Positions 1-11,640 of a DNA stretch of 64,000 bases are shown here, piece by piece. The notes beneath the pieces are model-generated. The model did no database searches and was not told the DNA's origin. It worked only from the letters and a program-made list of their open reading frames with translations. Origin of the DNA: Kitagawia praeruptora (lineage: Eukaryota > Streptophyta > Magnoliopsida > Apiales > Apiaceae); the NCBI GenBank assembly GCA_037693485.1, contig CM075352.1, positions 160,339,501-160,403,500 of the forward strand. Reading direction: 5' to 3'. Both the position numbers and the translations under genes were made by a program. Positions within the stretch are counted from its first letter, which is position 1, and each line of letters begins with the position of its first letter.

Positions 1-816
1 TGGGCGCAGGCAGCGTGACAAACAGACTGATGGGAGCAGGGAAATTACTATGAGCTAATCGTTCTCATGGGATTCTAACGGAGTTATCTATGTAGCTTAG
101 TAGTTTGATTGCTTGAAAGATTACGTGTGGTGAATTTTTGATATCCTCGTATGGTTGTGCTTCATGAATTTAGTTGCGTAGCTAACATCTAATTTGTTAA
201 TCTCTTGCGAAACGAGAGTGGATCTTGAGATTTAGAACTTGCCATGCTAGCATAGGATAGGTTGATGTTTTAACATCATGATTTGTGGCGTAAATAGAGA
301 TATTATGTTGCCCTATGTGATCTTAATAGACAACTTGTTCTTCAACCGTTATGTTTTCAAATCTTATAGAGATATAGGGTCTAAGCATAATTGGTGTCTA
401 TTCATCTTCTGTCTCTTTTGTGGATGTATGTTTAGTTTGGTATTCGTATACTGAGAAGTAGCGTTTACTTGTTTCGTGTTGTCTTATCAGATATCAAAAC
501 CATCACGTGCATTGATTAAAGGCGTCAACTCTAAGTGAAGTATTTAATGAAGTTAGGATCCCATGTTTATTCTCATATAAGAAATTCGATTTCAATTCTC
601 ATTAGTTAAATTAATTCTTAGTTTTATAATTTGCATTAGTTTAATTTAGATAATCAAATCTCAATTTGTTATTTGTCTTAGCAGTGAGTTAAAACCATAC
701 ATTGTTGCATATGTACATCGACTGATTTAAAACCAAAACCAGATCTCTGTAGAACGAACTTGATTTCTATCTGTATTACTTGTGACCACGTACACTTGCG
801 TGATTTTTGGTTAACA
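1..816 (+). mobile_element. Athila-type LTR fragment (element H), cut by the window edge
   Basis: Seen: almost base for base the same as 45610-46795, the 3' LTR of element G, ending in the same TTAACA. After base 51 this copy jumps over the 370 bases that correspond to 45661-46030. The third, more distant LTR of this type (59628-61316) keeps matching sequence around the right edge of that gap, so the gap is a deletion here rather than an insertion in G. No reading frame of interest. The LTR start lies to the left of the window. Confidence 0.8.
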
Positions 817-1050
817 GTAACAAATTATTCCAACTATAATTCTTCCATGTTTTCCTCGTGCCTTTATATCAGTAATTAAACTATTTTTAAATGTCATTTA
901 AATTAATAGAAATTATTAAATAGTTATACAAGTATGCTATGAAAAATCTAAATAATCATGTTAAAAAAATTATATTAAAAGTTGTATATCATGTTGTACT
1001 TAGTAAACCTTTGCCCTCGGCGGCTGAAAGTAGAGTTGGAGTCCTTACTT
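817..1050. repeat. 234-bp flank shared with 46796-47029
   Basis: Directly follows the LTR end and matches 46796-47029 with only a few differences. Similarity stops at the same point in both copies, after GTCCTTACTT. Left of the break both copies are one continuous LTR-plus-flank unit; right of it the two loci are unrelated. This copy then runs into gypsy element D. Confidence 0.8.
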
Positions 1051-3146
1051 TTAATGTGCTGCAGACAAAATCAGGAATCGAATGTTTACTTAAACTATCC
1101 TTATAGTTGATCCTCGCACAATCATCAGGGAAACGTAAATTCCTCCATCACATTCTGACCTTCATGGCCCTTCTCATTATCACGCTATTTCTTTCGTATG
1201 AGCATTTATACTTACTCCCTTATACTTAAAGTGTTGGCCACCTCATTGGCCTTTCCTGAATATAATAATTTCTTGAAATCAATGTTTTCTAGATCTATTC
1301 CAACTCAGGGTGGAAGCATCCTCCCTTGAACTCTGCTAAATGAGAGAAAACATATTCCAACCTTTTTCCAAAAGTCATTGCTTCCACCTTCCTGTGTGAA
1401 CTTTATCACGGTTACTCCCAATCATACCTAGGATATTTCTTATCTTAGACCTTTCTCATTTTAGAATAATCTCAACCTTATTGGTTCAATCCATAATTTC
1501 TCATGGTTTCACACATGCTTCATCTGGCCTTATTACTACTATGCCATACATTCCTTACCAAACTTCCCTTATAAGGTTTCTTAGGTCATCCTCATCATTC
1601 CTCCTGTATCTTCTGGTTATAGGGTATATCAAACATCATTAATCCATTCTATAACAACTCTGTCCATGTACTTTTCGAGACTCCTATCCACAAATCCTTA
1701 CAGGTTATTGATACCTTGGTCGATTTAACTTATATCGCCTGAATTCACAATGCCTTTATTAGGGGTGATGCTATCCTTTGTGCATCCCCCAGGGTTCGTC
1801 TGAATATATGGACATTCTATCCTCAATTCTAGTTTTAAGGAATACTTATATCCTGTACTTAGCAATTCAATCATATATCCTTAATAAGGGTCTCTTTTTA
1901 ATCATTCTCATCTTGATAGTCTATAGGTAGCCTAATGCTAACCTCTTCTTTCAAACGAATGTTGGTCTATATGACCTTCCAAAAGACAACACATGTCTAT
2001 CTGCTCTTTCTTACAGAACTTGGTAATGGTAGCAAGGATGTTCTGGAAGATATTGGTCGTGTTCAACGTGAATCTCTTAATGCCTAATGCTCCTCTTGAG
2101 GACACTAAGTTTCAGATAACATTTATGCATCATACTGCACCATCTATGACAATCTTCATAACCTTTACTGGTCACCATCCTCATTCCTAACACATCCATG
2201 GTATTTATAAAATCCATTATCATGTATCTCAATTCATTTTATATCAAAAGTCCTCGCGGTTGGCGCTTGATTAGAAGCAACCCCGCTATATCCTTTCATT
2301 GCTGGTCTAGTTAATTACTAATCCTTTGTGACTTGGCCTCATCTTGCCATACTAAAACATGTGAGTTAGGGGTCGGCTAATAGCATTACTTTTCTAGCAA
2401 TTGCTGGCATAGTGCCTTCTACTTTGATACCTTTTGATCTTTTCAAAACCTTACTCCATATAAGTCTCAATCGACTTCTCGGTACCGTCTCCGGTCACCT
2501 TTCCTTTACTTTTATTCTTTCAGCTATTCTTATTAATTTCACGTGCCACAAAAGTTTACACTCTTGGCATAACAGCCTTTTCATTTAAGTCAATCCCAGA
2601 ATTTCTCAATTCGGCTTGTTTTTTAATTTCATTTCCCTTTTTCCACCCAATCTCAACTTCATAATTTTGTCTCTATAATCAATCGTAATAATTGGGGTCT
2701 GTCCACCATCCCGTATAATGGCTACCTTACCCAATCCATAGGGTTCGCTCCAGTTTCCATTCTCTTCGGTGACGTATTCTGATAATCAGAAAGACAAGGT
2801 TTGCCAAATTTTATCCCATTCCTTTCCAGGATTAGGGAAATTTCAGTCAATCTATCCACCCACTGGTAGTATTAAGAAGACCCATTTTGATACCCGAAGA
2901 ATATTTCTAGGAACATCTGAGCTGGTCGAACCCTATACAGTTACAGTAATGAAATGATTGACCTAAAGTTGGGAGTTTAACCATTAGAAAGAAACCAAAT
3001 ATATACCTCCCCTATAAGGGAAATCAAAAGTTTCAGCCTAAAACATGCCACATCTTCCCGATACATATCCGTCCTAATAATCGATACTACCGAATACCGG
3101 TCTTTCTAACAACTAGTTTTAGAAGGAACACTACCGTCGAAGTTAG
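1051..3146 (-). other. Decayed 3' interior of gypsy element D
   Basis: No frame is open for long on either strand and I recognise no integrase motif. By position it should be the RNase H to integrase part and the 3' untranslated end of D. The short open stretches at 1993-2190 and 2769-2957 on the plus strand show no protein similarity that I recognise. Confidence 0.45.
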
Positions 3147-3537
3147 TCATTCCACAAAATTGGTACTACCAAGGCTATCCGAATTCGGTGAACCGTGATG
3201 TCCAAAGGTATTCGAAGTTACGCTGTTTTGCTGCATAAGTATAAAACCTATACATGTATGAGTTGCATCATAATTTATTTCCAAAATTTTCCTTCCTCCA
3301 TTAGATAAGGCCAATGCTGGGTCGTCACCAATTTTATCTTTAACTCCAGGGAGATTTTCCCCCATTCAAACTTTTAGTCTTATAATTAAGTCGGGTTACG
3401 GGATTGCATTCTTTGTAAAGTCCTGAACAAATCTTTGGTAATACCTCGTGAATCTTATGAAATTTCTCACCTTTTGTTAGTGTGGTTGGTCTTTCTCCCT
3501 TTGAAACTATCTTTAACTTGGTGGGGTCAACCAACAC
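3147..3537 (-). pseudogene. Ty3/gypsy reverse transcriptase end and RNase H remnant
   Basis: Two overlapping minus-strand frames carry decayed gypsy pol. The upstream one (3537-3340) opens with a VDPTK-like stretch followed by ERPTT, the usual linker between the gypsy RT palm/thumb and RNase H. The second (3365-3147) has INYDATHTCIGFILMQQ, a damaged version of the RNase H start (normally a DAS..G.G..LMQ pattern). The shift between frames and the lost residues show that it is dead. The family is Ty3/gypsy; I cannot assign the lineage safely from this much. Confidence 0.6.
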
Positions 3538-3753
3538 TACTCCTATTGGTCATATGTCCTATTAACTGGACTTCATTTTACCAAAACTCTTACTTCGAGA
3601 ATTTGGTCTACACCTGTTCCTTCAGGTTTCATCTAAAAGCATTCTCAATTATATCTCAACCATTGCTCGCCTTACCTAATCCATTTATGATTCAGTGTCG
3701 GAATAAACTTAAGGTAACTACCATAATCCACTCAAGGAAAAGAAAGATTTTAA

Positions 3754-3758
3754 CATTC
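3754..3758. repeat. Left target-site duplication of element A (CATTC)
   Basis: CATTC immediately precedes the TGTTAG start of the 5' LTR and recurs at 15164-15168 right after the 3' LTR end, so both outer ends of A are original. Confidence 0.9.
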
Positions 3759-4014
3759 TGTTAGTTACAGAGGCATGCCTGTACACATCTAATAACAAGC
3801 CTAATTGTTTGTAATGCTTTGCATTACTTACATGACCTCTTAACTGAGGGAACCTCTAGTTGTAGAGTTTCTGTTTGTATTGTACTTGTAGTAGGCATCA
3901 AATCCTAGTTGTGTAACTGTACTTATAGAGTCTAGAATAATGCTTGAAAGAAGTTCCAAGGTTCATGCCTCAAGCAAGGAGTTAAAGACTGTCAAATAAT
4001 CACAGTTGGGATTC

Positions 4015-4420
4015 GAGAAGTCCAGCATTCGAGAAGTCAGGGATTCGATATCTCAAGACACTATTCGATATCTCTGAATACACTGTTCGATATCTCATTC
4101 GATATCTCAGGGATTCGATATGTCTACTACTCTATTCGAGAACTCAAGAAGTCAACAAGTCAAGATGGTATTCGAGTTCTCAAGGAGTCAACAAGTCAAA
4201 GTTTCATTCGATATCTCAAGGACTCAGAAAGCTTTTCGATATCTCGAGGATTCGATAAGTCAAATGTTCTATTCGATAACTAAAGGAATCCTGATGAAAA
4301 AGAGCTATTCGAGAAGTAATTCAATATGTCAATATAACAGTATTCGAGAACTCAGAGTTATCGATCAAGTCAATTCTAGTTCTCGAATCACTTACTTAGT
4401 CACTTCTCGAATACATTCTT
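4015..4420 (+). repeat. Degenerate array of ATTCGAGAA / ATTCGATATCTC motifs
   Basis: More than a dozen copies of a core ATTCGA followed by GAA(CT)TC-like or TATCTCA-like tails, irregularly spaced at about 15-40 bp, nearly all in plus orientation; the last two (4379-4415) are reversed (TTCTCGAAT). GATATC and TCGA are palindromes, and each copy holds a CpG in an otherwise CpG-poor AT-rich background. It lies in the U3 part of the LTR, upstream of the TATA box. The complementary form of the motif fills 11060-11470 in the same element. Confidence 0.8.
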
Positions 4421-4687
4421 GGAGACAAAATACTGAAGAAATTGTACAAGTCAGAAACCTGCAACAAGCCAATGCACTTTATGGACCACAATCTGTAACG
4501 TGCTCTGGAAAGCCTACAAGGAAGCTTGGAGAGATATAGAAGAGACAAGGAGCTAAAGAAGTGGATCTAAACAGGCTTTGCAAAGTCAAATCTGTAACCG
4601 TTTGGACACTTACTCAAAAAGGATAGACAGACTAGAAAGTAATTTGTTTAGCTACCTTATTTGCAGTAAGTAGGCTGTATCCATGTT

Positions 4688-4694
4688 CTATAAG
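4688..4694 (+). promoter_or_regulatory. Likely TATA box of the A 5' LTR promoter
   Basis: CTATAAG preceded by CATGTT. Element B's LTR has GTATGTT then TATAAATA at the matching place, about 200 bp (B) or 300 bp (A) before the LTR end, so the position is conserved between the families. Confidence 0.6.
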
Positions 4695-4995
4695 GACACA
4701 GCCTCACTTCATAACTTAATAACTTTGTGAGTCAAGTTTTTCATACATTAGAAGATATATCTCTCTGAGAAAAATGAAGCTGAGAATACTACCATTTGTA
4801 TTCACAGATTGTAGCAACCTTTATCTAATAATACATTAGATTAAAGTGATATTGTGTCTTGTGTTGTTTCTTTATCCGCACCTAGACTTCTACACACACA
4901 GGCACTTATCTGCTACATAGACTCAATCCAAGAAAATTTCAAGAATCCATTCACCCCCCCTCTGTATTCTTTTACCGTATTCAATACTCAACAAG

Positions 4996-5007
4996 TGGTA
5001 TCAGAGC
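4996..5007 (+). other. Primer binding site, initiator methionine tRNA
   Basis: TGGTATCAGAGC, two bases after the LTR end. This is the standard complement of the plant initiator Met tRNA 3' end, used to start minus-strand DNA. Confidence 0.93.
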
Positions 5008-5032
5008 GGGCTGTTTATTCAAAAACAGAAAA

Positions 5033-7544
5033 ATGATCATGAGTTCGAATACACCAAAGACTACAGGAACAGTGAAGGTCCCTAAGTTTGACAAAGAAAA
5101 CTTCAACCTCTGGAAGATAAAGATGATGTTGTTCATTAAAGCCTCTCATCCCTTGTATCCTGAGATTCTCAAGAATGGTCCTTTTGTTCCACAACAAGAG
5201 ATTCCAGAGAAGACTGTTGGAACCACAACTATCCCAAGATCTTATGAGGCCAATGATCCATCAAAGTGGACAGTCAGAAAGGGAGAAGGTTGCTCTTGAC
5301 AGCCACCTCATGCTGCTTATCATTGATTCCATGGACATGTCAATGTTTACAAACATTGCATCATGCACGTCTGCTAAAGAGATGTGGGATCACATTGAGG
5401 TGTTGTGTGAAGGGACTGATGAGGTTAAGGAAAACAAGAAACAGGTACTGGTCACACAGTATGAAGCTTTCATGGCACAGCCCAAGGAAAGCATCACTGA
5501 AATGTTTGAAAGGTTTCACAAGCTAGTTACTGAGTTGCAGATGAATGGCAAGGTTTACAGCACCAAGGAGTTAAATATGAAATTTCTGTTGTCTTCACCA
5601 AATCATCTGGAGCAAAGAGTCATTTCTCTAAGGGAAAGAGATTTGAACAAAGTCACCTATGATGTGCTCTATGGAGTCCTAAAGACTCATGAACTTGAGT
5701 TGCTTCAGAAAAGGGCTATCCAAGCCAACCAAGGTAGAATGATAAACACATCATGTGCCTTGATTGTCAACAAATCTATTCTGGACCTGGAAGCATCTAC
5801 AAGCCAGCTAAGGATAGAGGAGGTAGCAGATGATGAAGAAACTGAAGCTGGGGTGAGTGAACCTGTTGAGGAAAAGGAGGAAGAAGAAGAAGAGTTTTAC
5901 ACTCTGGAAGAACTTGATGGGATGGAAAATACTTCATATGCTTTCATGGCCAGGAAATTTCCAAACATCAGATTTAAAAGAAATCAACCCTTCAAACCCA
6001 AAACTCAAAACCATTCAGCCAACAAGAACAAGGCACCTGTGAAACCAAACAGAAATAAGTTCAAAACCAGTTATGTGGATAGGTCATCTGTAAGGTGCTA
6101 TAGATGCAATGACCTAGGGCATTTTGCCAGTGAATGCAAGAAGCCTAAAAAGAAGGATAGAGATTATCTTGAGCTCGAAGCTAAGTATGAGGCCCTTCTG
6201 AAAAAGCAGACACAAGGTAAGGCCTACATAGCTGAAGGGAAGTGTTGGGATGATTCTGAGAGTGATGGAGAGGAACAAGAATTTTGCAATTATGCCTTGA
6301 TGGCCAACTCCAAGGATGACTCATCTTCATCTGATTCTCAGGTACCATCTCTCACTACTATAGACATGTCTGTTTCTGAGTATAAATGCATGATCGAACA
6401 ACTATCTGTTGTAATGTTTAATATTCATACTAGTATGACTGCTGCTAATGAGGAGATTGCTAAACTGTCTACTAGAAATGAAATATTAACCAAAAAGAAT
6501 GAGGAACTTGAGCTAACTGCTATGCAAGTAGAAAACCTTAAGAAAGAAGTTGAATATTTGCAGAACAAGGTTTTATGTGCTAGTCAAGTAGAGAAGGCTC
6601 TTAGGGATGAATTAGCTGAGAATGAATTCAAACTGAAAACTTTCAAGAAATCATCTGGTTTAGTGCAATCCTACTGTGAGAAAATTGAAGCTAAACCCAA
6701 AGCAGCTATTGGACTTGACTATGACTCTCTCAAACATAGGAAAGGCTATGCTGTCCTTGAAGAGGACACAGCTGTTCATGAGAAAGTGCCTCACATTTTG
6801 AGAAAGACTGAAAATCCAATTTTTAAGGAATCAACATTTGAAATTGATGAGGATGCCTTACTCATCAAGCAAATGTTGAATGATGAGGATGAGGCACAAT
6901 CTAGTGAACAACAAGCATCCTCTAAGAGTGAGAGTGTCAAGTCAAAGACCAAGAAACCAGTAGTTGATAGGCCAAGACCTAAGAAGTTTGTTAAGTTTGT
7001 CTCAGCTGGGAAGAGTGAATCAGAAAAGAAAGTGACTAAGAAGAAACAGAACAGAAATGGCAAGTTAGGGATTAACAAGGATAACAACTATGCTTATATG
7101 CCTAATGCCCCTAGGAAAACTTGTCAGAACTGTTTCAGTACCAATCATTTAACTCATGCATGCAAGAAACCTGTTGGTAGTGTGTCTAAACCTTTCTATG
7201 ATTGTTCTGTGCCTCTAAGTCATAGAGATGCACCTTTTTGTGATAAATTTGACTGTATGCCATGCAATATGAATGTTATGACTAGTTGTTTTAATTTAAG
7301 AAGGCAATTCATTGATGGTTGTATCAGTCACAATTCTCACACACACTACACAAGGTCAAAGTCTTCAAGTCCTCCTAAAGCTAGGAAGGTACCTCTGTCA
7401 CCAAAGTCTGAAACTTCAGGTTCTAAGACTTCCAACAGTGACAAGAAGACTAACACTAAGAAAGTTGACAAGCATGTTGTTTATGATAAAACTGTCTCTA
7501 AGTCACATGGACCCAAACTTGTTTGGGTACCAAAGGAAAAGTAA
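5033..7544 (+). pseudogene. gag: gag of element A, frameshifted
   Basis: Nucleocapsid/capsid polyprotein of a SIRE-type copia element. The start at 5033 (ATG, 25 bases after the primer site) gives the usual N-terminus with a FNLWKIKM motif. That frame ends in TGA at 5297-5299, and gag continues in the frame one base further on, consistent with a one-base insertion near 5270-5285. Downstream are a UBN2-type gag helix region (about 5290-5710), an acidic segment, a first CCHC knuckle CYRCNDLGHFASEC (6096-6137), a coiled-coil-like stretch (about 6440-6650), and a second knuckle CQNCFSTNHLTHAC (near 7120). It ends at TAA 7542-7544. Pol lies in another frame and starts at an acceptor-like motif (7550-7561). 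Confidence 0.88.
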
Positions 7545-10500
7545 TACCTTTGTGTTTGCAGGGCAAAGAAAGTGAAAAGAAGGTCATGTGGATTTTGGAC
7601 AGTGGATGCTCAAATCATATGACTGGTGATATGGCCCTGCTATCACAGTATGAGGAAAAGGCTGGCCCAATGGTTGTTTTTGGAGATGACAGCATGGGTA
7701 ACACATTGGGATATGGCAAGCTAAAAGTTGGTAATGTCATCATTGAAGATGTAGCACTAGTCAAGGGGCTCAAGCATAATCTGCTAAGTGTTGGTCAGTT
7801 TACTGATAGAGGATTCAAAGTGAATTTTGACAAAGATGAATGTTTGATCACCCACAAGAAGACTGGTGATTTTGCTCTATCTGGAGTAAGGAAGGGAAGC
7901 CTGTTTGTAGCCAATATGGACTCTGCAAACAAGGACAAAATTTGTTGCTTTTACTCAAAAGCATCAAATGAAGACTGTTGGCTTTGGCACAAGAAACTAT
8001 CACACCTGAACTTCAAGGCCATTAATTCTCTAGTCAAAAGAGAGTTAGTGAGAGGCATGCCCACACTTGAATTCTGCCAAGAAGGAGTGTGTGAAGCTTG
8101 TCAAAAAGGAAAAATGAAAAGATCAAGCCACAAGTCAAAGACAGTGACATCAATAACCAAGCCATTACAACTCATCCATATGGATTTGTTTGGGCCTGTC
8201 AACAGAATGTCACTTGGAAGAAAGAAGTATGCCCTGGTAATGGTTGATGACTTTTCAAGGTATACATGGGTGGAATTTCTGGCATCAAAAGATGAGGCTC
8301 CACAAGTAATTATTGAGCATATAAAGAAAGTTGACAAGGAAGCAAAGGCAAACGATGCAAGTGTAATTGCACTGAGGAGTGATAATGGAACAGAGTTCAT
8401 AAATGCCACACTTGAAGCATTCTGCAAAGAGAATGGCATTTCTCAGCAATTCTCAGCTCCAAGGACTCCACAACAAAATGGAGTTGTTGAGAGAAAGAAT
8501 AGAACTCTAATTGAGGCTGCTAGAACAATGTTACTTGATGCAAAAATGCCTACATGTTTTTGGGCTGAGGCTGTAAGCACTGCATGCTATATCCAGAACA
8601 GGACCCTCATCAACAAAAACACTGGAAAGACACCTTACAACTTGATGATTGGAAAGAAGCCTACTCTAAAGTATGTTCATACTTTTGGAAGCAAATGCTT
8701 TGTACTAAAGGATAACTCTAAATATGTTGGAAAATTTGATGCAAAAGCATTTGAAGGAATTTTTCTTGGCTATTCTATGGAAAGAATTGCATACAAGGTT
8801 TATGTCATCAGTCAAAAGAAAGTTATGGAAAGCACAGATGTAACATTTGATGACAGCAAACTACCTAGACTAGAAGAAGCCAATGATGAAGACAAAGATC
8901 CATTGAAGTTTGATAATCTAGATGATTCTGATGAAGAGATTGAAACTGGAGTTGAAACTCAAGTTCAACAAACTCAAGTGATTAATGATACAAGAGAAGA
9001 ATTTGTGCCAATCGAAAGTGGAGAAACAAGCATCCAAGACACACCTGTGAGTAATGGCAACTTCACAGGGGGAGGAAATGAGGATGACCTTGATATGGAT
9101 GATGAAGCAACATCAAGAATGAGAAGTCAGGCTGAACACTCGAGGAAATGGGATAGATCACACACTGCAGAGCAAATCATTGGAGATCCTAATGCAGGAG
9201 TAAGGACTAGGAGAGCAACTCAAAATGAGTGCCTCTATGGATGTTTTCTATCACAAGTTGAGCCTAAGAAACTTGATGATGCACTGTTGGATCCAGATTG
9301 GATTACTGCCATGCAAGAGGAGCTGAATCAATTTGAAAGGAACAAAGTATGAGAACTTGTGCCTGCACCAAAGAATAGAACCATTGTTGGAACAAAATGG
9401 GTTCTGAAGAATAAAATGGATGAAGATGGTGTAATAGTAAGAAACAAAGCAAGGCTGGTTGCAAAAGGATACTCTCAACAGGAAGGCATTGATTATGATG
9501 AGACATTTGCCCCTGTTGCTAGATTGGAAGCCATCAGAATATTCTTGGCATTTGCTGCTCATTCAAACTTTAAAGTTTATCAAATGGATGTCAAGAGTGC
9601 ATTTCTAAATGGAGAGTTGGAAGAAGAGGTTTATGTGCAACAACCACCTGGCTTTGAGGATCCACATTTCCCAGAATTTGTCTATAGATTGCTTAAGGCA
9701 CTGTATGGACTTAAGCAAGCTCCAAGAGCATGGTATGATACTTTATCACAATTTCTTCTTGAAAATCAATTCACTAGAGGCACATTGGACAAGACACTGT
9801 TTTACAAGAAGCATGGTGATGATATTATCCTAGTCCAAATTTATGTGGATGATATCATTTTTGGTTCTACAAATGAGAAGCTGTGTGAGAAATTCTCTAA
9901 ACTCATGCAGAGCAGATATGAGATGAGTATGATGGGAAAGTTGACATTCTTTCTAGGGTTGCAAGTCAGTCAAAGGAAGGATGGTATCTTTATCAGTCAA
10001 ACCAAGTACATCAAGGATTTATTGAAGAAGATTGACTTGGAAGATTGTTCACCTGCCAAGACACCCATGGCCACTGCCACTAAACTGGATGAAGATGCTA
10101 AAGGTAAGAAAGTAGATATCTCAGTCTACAGAGGCATGGTTGGTTCTCTACTCTACCTCACTGCAAGTAGGCCAGACATCATGTTTGCTACATGCCTGTG
10201 TGCAAGGTTTCAATCAAATCCAAAAGAATCACATTTGGTTGCTATAAAAAGGATCTTTAGATATCTGAAGGGCACTCCAAACTTGGGCTTATGGTATCCT
10301 AAGGACACAGGGTTTAATCTGGTTGGTTATTCTGATGCTGATTATGCTGGATGCAGAGTGGATAGGAAAAGCACCTCAGGAAGCTGCCAGTTTCTTGGAC
10401 AAAGGTTAGTTTCTTGGTATAGCAAGAAGCAACAATCTGTGTCAACTTCTACAGCTGAGGCTGAATACATAGCTGCTGGAAGTTGCTGTGCTCAAGTGCT

Positions 10501-10795
10501 TTGGATTAGAAATCAACTTAGAGATTATGGACTTGTGTTGGAAAGAATTCCAATCATGTGTGACAACACAAGTGCAATCTCTATAGTTGCCAATCCTGTC
10601 AATCATTCTAGAACAAAGCACATTGACATCAGATATCATTTCATAAGAGAACATGCAACTAATGGAACCATTGAGTTGCATTATGTCTCTACAGATAAAC
10701 AACTAGCTGATATATTCACTAAGCCATTAGATGAAGCCACCTTCACAAGGTTGGTAAGTGAGATTGGAATGCTGAATTCTTCAGATTCTGGCTAA
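7523..10795 (+). pseudogene. pol: pol of element A: protease, integrase, RT, RNase H; one in-frame stop
   Basis: Order is copia. Aspartic protease DSGC at 7598-7609; GAG-pre-integrase zinc region beginning HKKLSHLN (7988) and closing with CEACQ; integrase catalytic D at 8183, D at 8381 and E at 8489 (D-x35-E spacing between the last two); RT with the KARLVAKGY and QMDVKSAFLNG motifs and YVDD at 9842-9853; RNase H with SDADYAGC (about 10330) and STAEAEYIAAG (about 10447); end TKPLDEATFTRLV. An in-frame TGA at 9350-9352 sits at the first RT residues, where element B has TGG (Trp), so a single G-to-A change splits integrase from RT. The frame overlaps gag by about 20 bases. The true start is uncertain; the frame lacks an early ATG in context. 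Confidence 0.92.
7550..7562 (+). other. Acceptor-like motif at the A gag-pol junction
   Basis: TTGTGTTTGCAG then GGC. It is T-rich, ends TGCAG/G as plant 3' splice sites do, and the cut falls between codons of the pol frame (next codon GGC at 7562). The same motif in the same phase occurs in element B at 25421-25427. Alternatively it could simply reflect conserved residues LQG at the start of pol. Confidence 0.4.
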
Positions 10796-11640
10796 GTGAA
10801 TACAGCATCTAGGTTGTTGCAGCAGTAAACACTTACTTTATCTAAATTCTCAATATTTTTGGAGTAAGTGTTGGCTGAAATATGATTTATAAATATTTCA
10901 AATCTATTGCATATATTGAAAATCATATTTCTATTAACTTAAAATTTCTATGAAATTTTGAGAAAATCACTATTTAATTTGCTAGGATATTCTTCAATGA
11001 ATATGTCTGGTAAATTTTCAAAAGATAGTGAAAATCAAATTTTTATGAGTGATGGGTATAGTTCGATAAGTCAGACTTCTCGAATGATTCGCTATTCGAC
11101 ATCTCTAATAAGTCTCATTAGAGTACTCTTGAGTTCTCGAATAGAGTCTTTCTGAGATATCGAATAGAGGCATTCTTGACTTCTCGAATATAGTAACTGA
11201 GTTCTCGAATGATTGAGTTCTCGAACACTATATTTGAGTTCTCGAATCATTTGAAAAGGCTGAATTCTCGCTGAATTTTAACCGATTTTGGACTTTTGTC
11301 TAAAAGTTTAATTCACTCATAAAAACACATTTTATTTAATTTAGAATTATTTCTAAGTTAGATAACCGCCAGCTGTGAGTTTCTATCTGCTTGAGTTATC
11401 GATTAAGCCTTTCTTGACTTCTCGAATAGTTGTTTTCCACTTCTCGAATGCCTGACTTGTCGATACAAAACTTTCATCTAATCGACAATTCAAGTACTTC
11501 ATACTTATACAATTTCACATCTATTCGATTCATTTCATTCGATTTCTCAAGCATCTACACTCTCTAAACCCCTGAAACCCTATCTACGAAAAGCCAAATT
11601 TCTTCTTCAACCTTCAATTTCCTTCCTCTCTTCTACACAA
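10796..11640 (+). other. pol to ORF3 spacer with reversed motif array and pyrimidine-rich leader
   Basis: No coding potential that I recognise. 11060-11260 and 11390-11550 are packed with TTCTCGAAT/GAGTTCTCGAAT, the reverse complement of the motif in the LTR array at 4015-4420, plus a few plus-orientation copies. 11540-11640 is rich in C and T, contains AAACCCTA (telo-box-like, 11577-11584 region), and leads into CAAATGGC at the ORF3 start, a good plant start context. No intron acceptor is apparent next to the start. Confidence 0.6.

Larger units (their letters stand above)
3759..4993 (+). repeat. 5' LTR of element A
   Basis: 1235 bp, TGTTAG to TCAACA. Its last 536 bp (from 4458) recur at 14629-15163. 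The upstream part carries the TTCGAGA/TTCGATATC motif array (4015-4420). A likely TATA box is at 4688-4694. The LTR contains an open frame at 4120-4539, but it is just the motif array read through, with no protein similarity that I recognise. Confidence 0.92.

Noticed and set aside
3435..3764. 109-codon plus-strand frame
   Set aside because: Antisense to the decayed gypsy RT region, running into the A insertion; no known motif.
4015..4420. CRISPR-like spacing of repeated ATTCGA words
   Set aside because: Repeats are too short and irregular, the spacers are not unique blocks, and the host is a plant; it is LTR U3 sequence.
4120..4539. 139-codon open frame in the A LTR
   Set aside because: It is the TTCGA motif array read through, with no similarity to a protein family; the downstream part recurs in the 3' LTR in another frame.
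7523..7544. Programmed -1 frameshift at the A gag-pol overlap
   Set aside because: No clear X-XXY-YYZ slippery heptamer in the overlap, and B has no overlap and the opposite frame relation.
8101..8439. Minus-strand 112-codon frame
   Set aside because: Antisense to the integrase coding region; no motif of its own.
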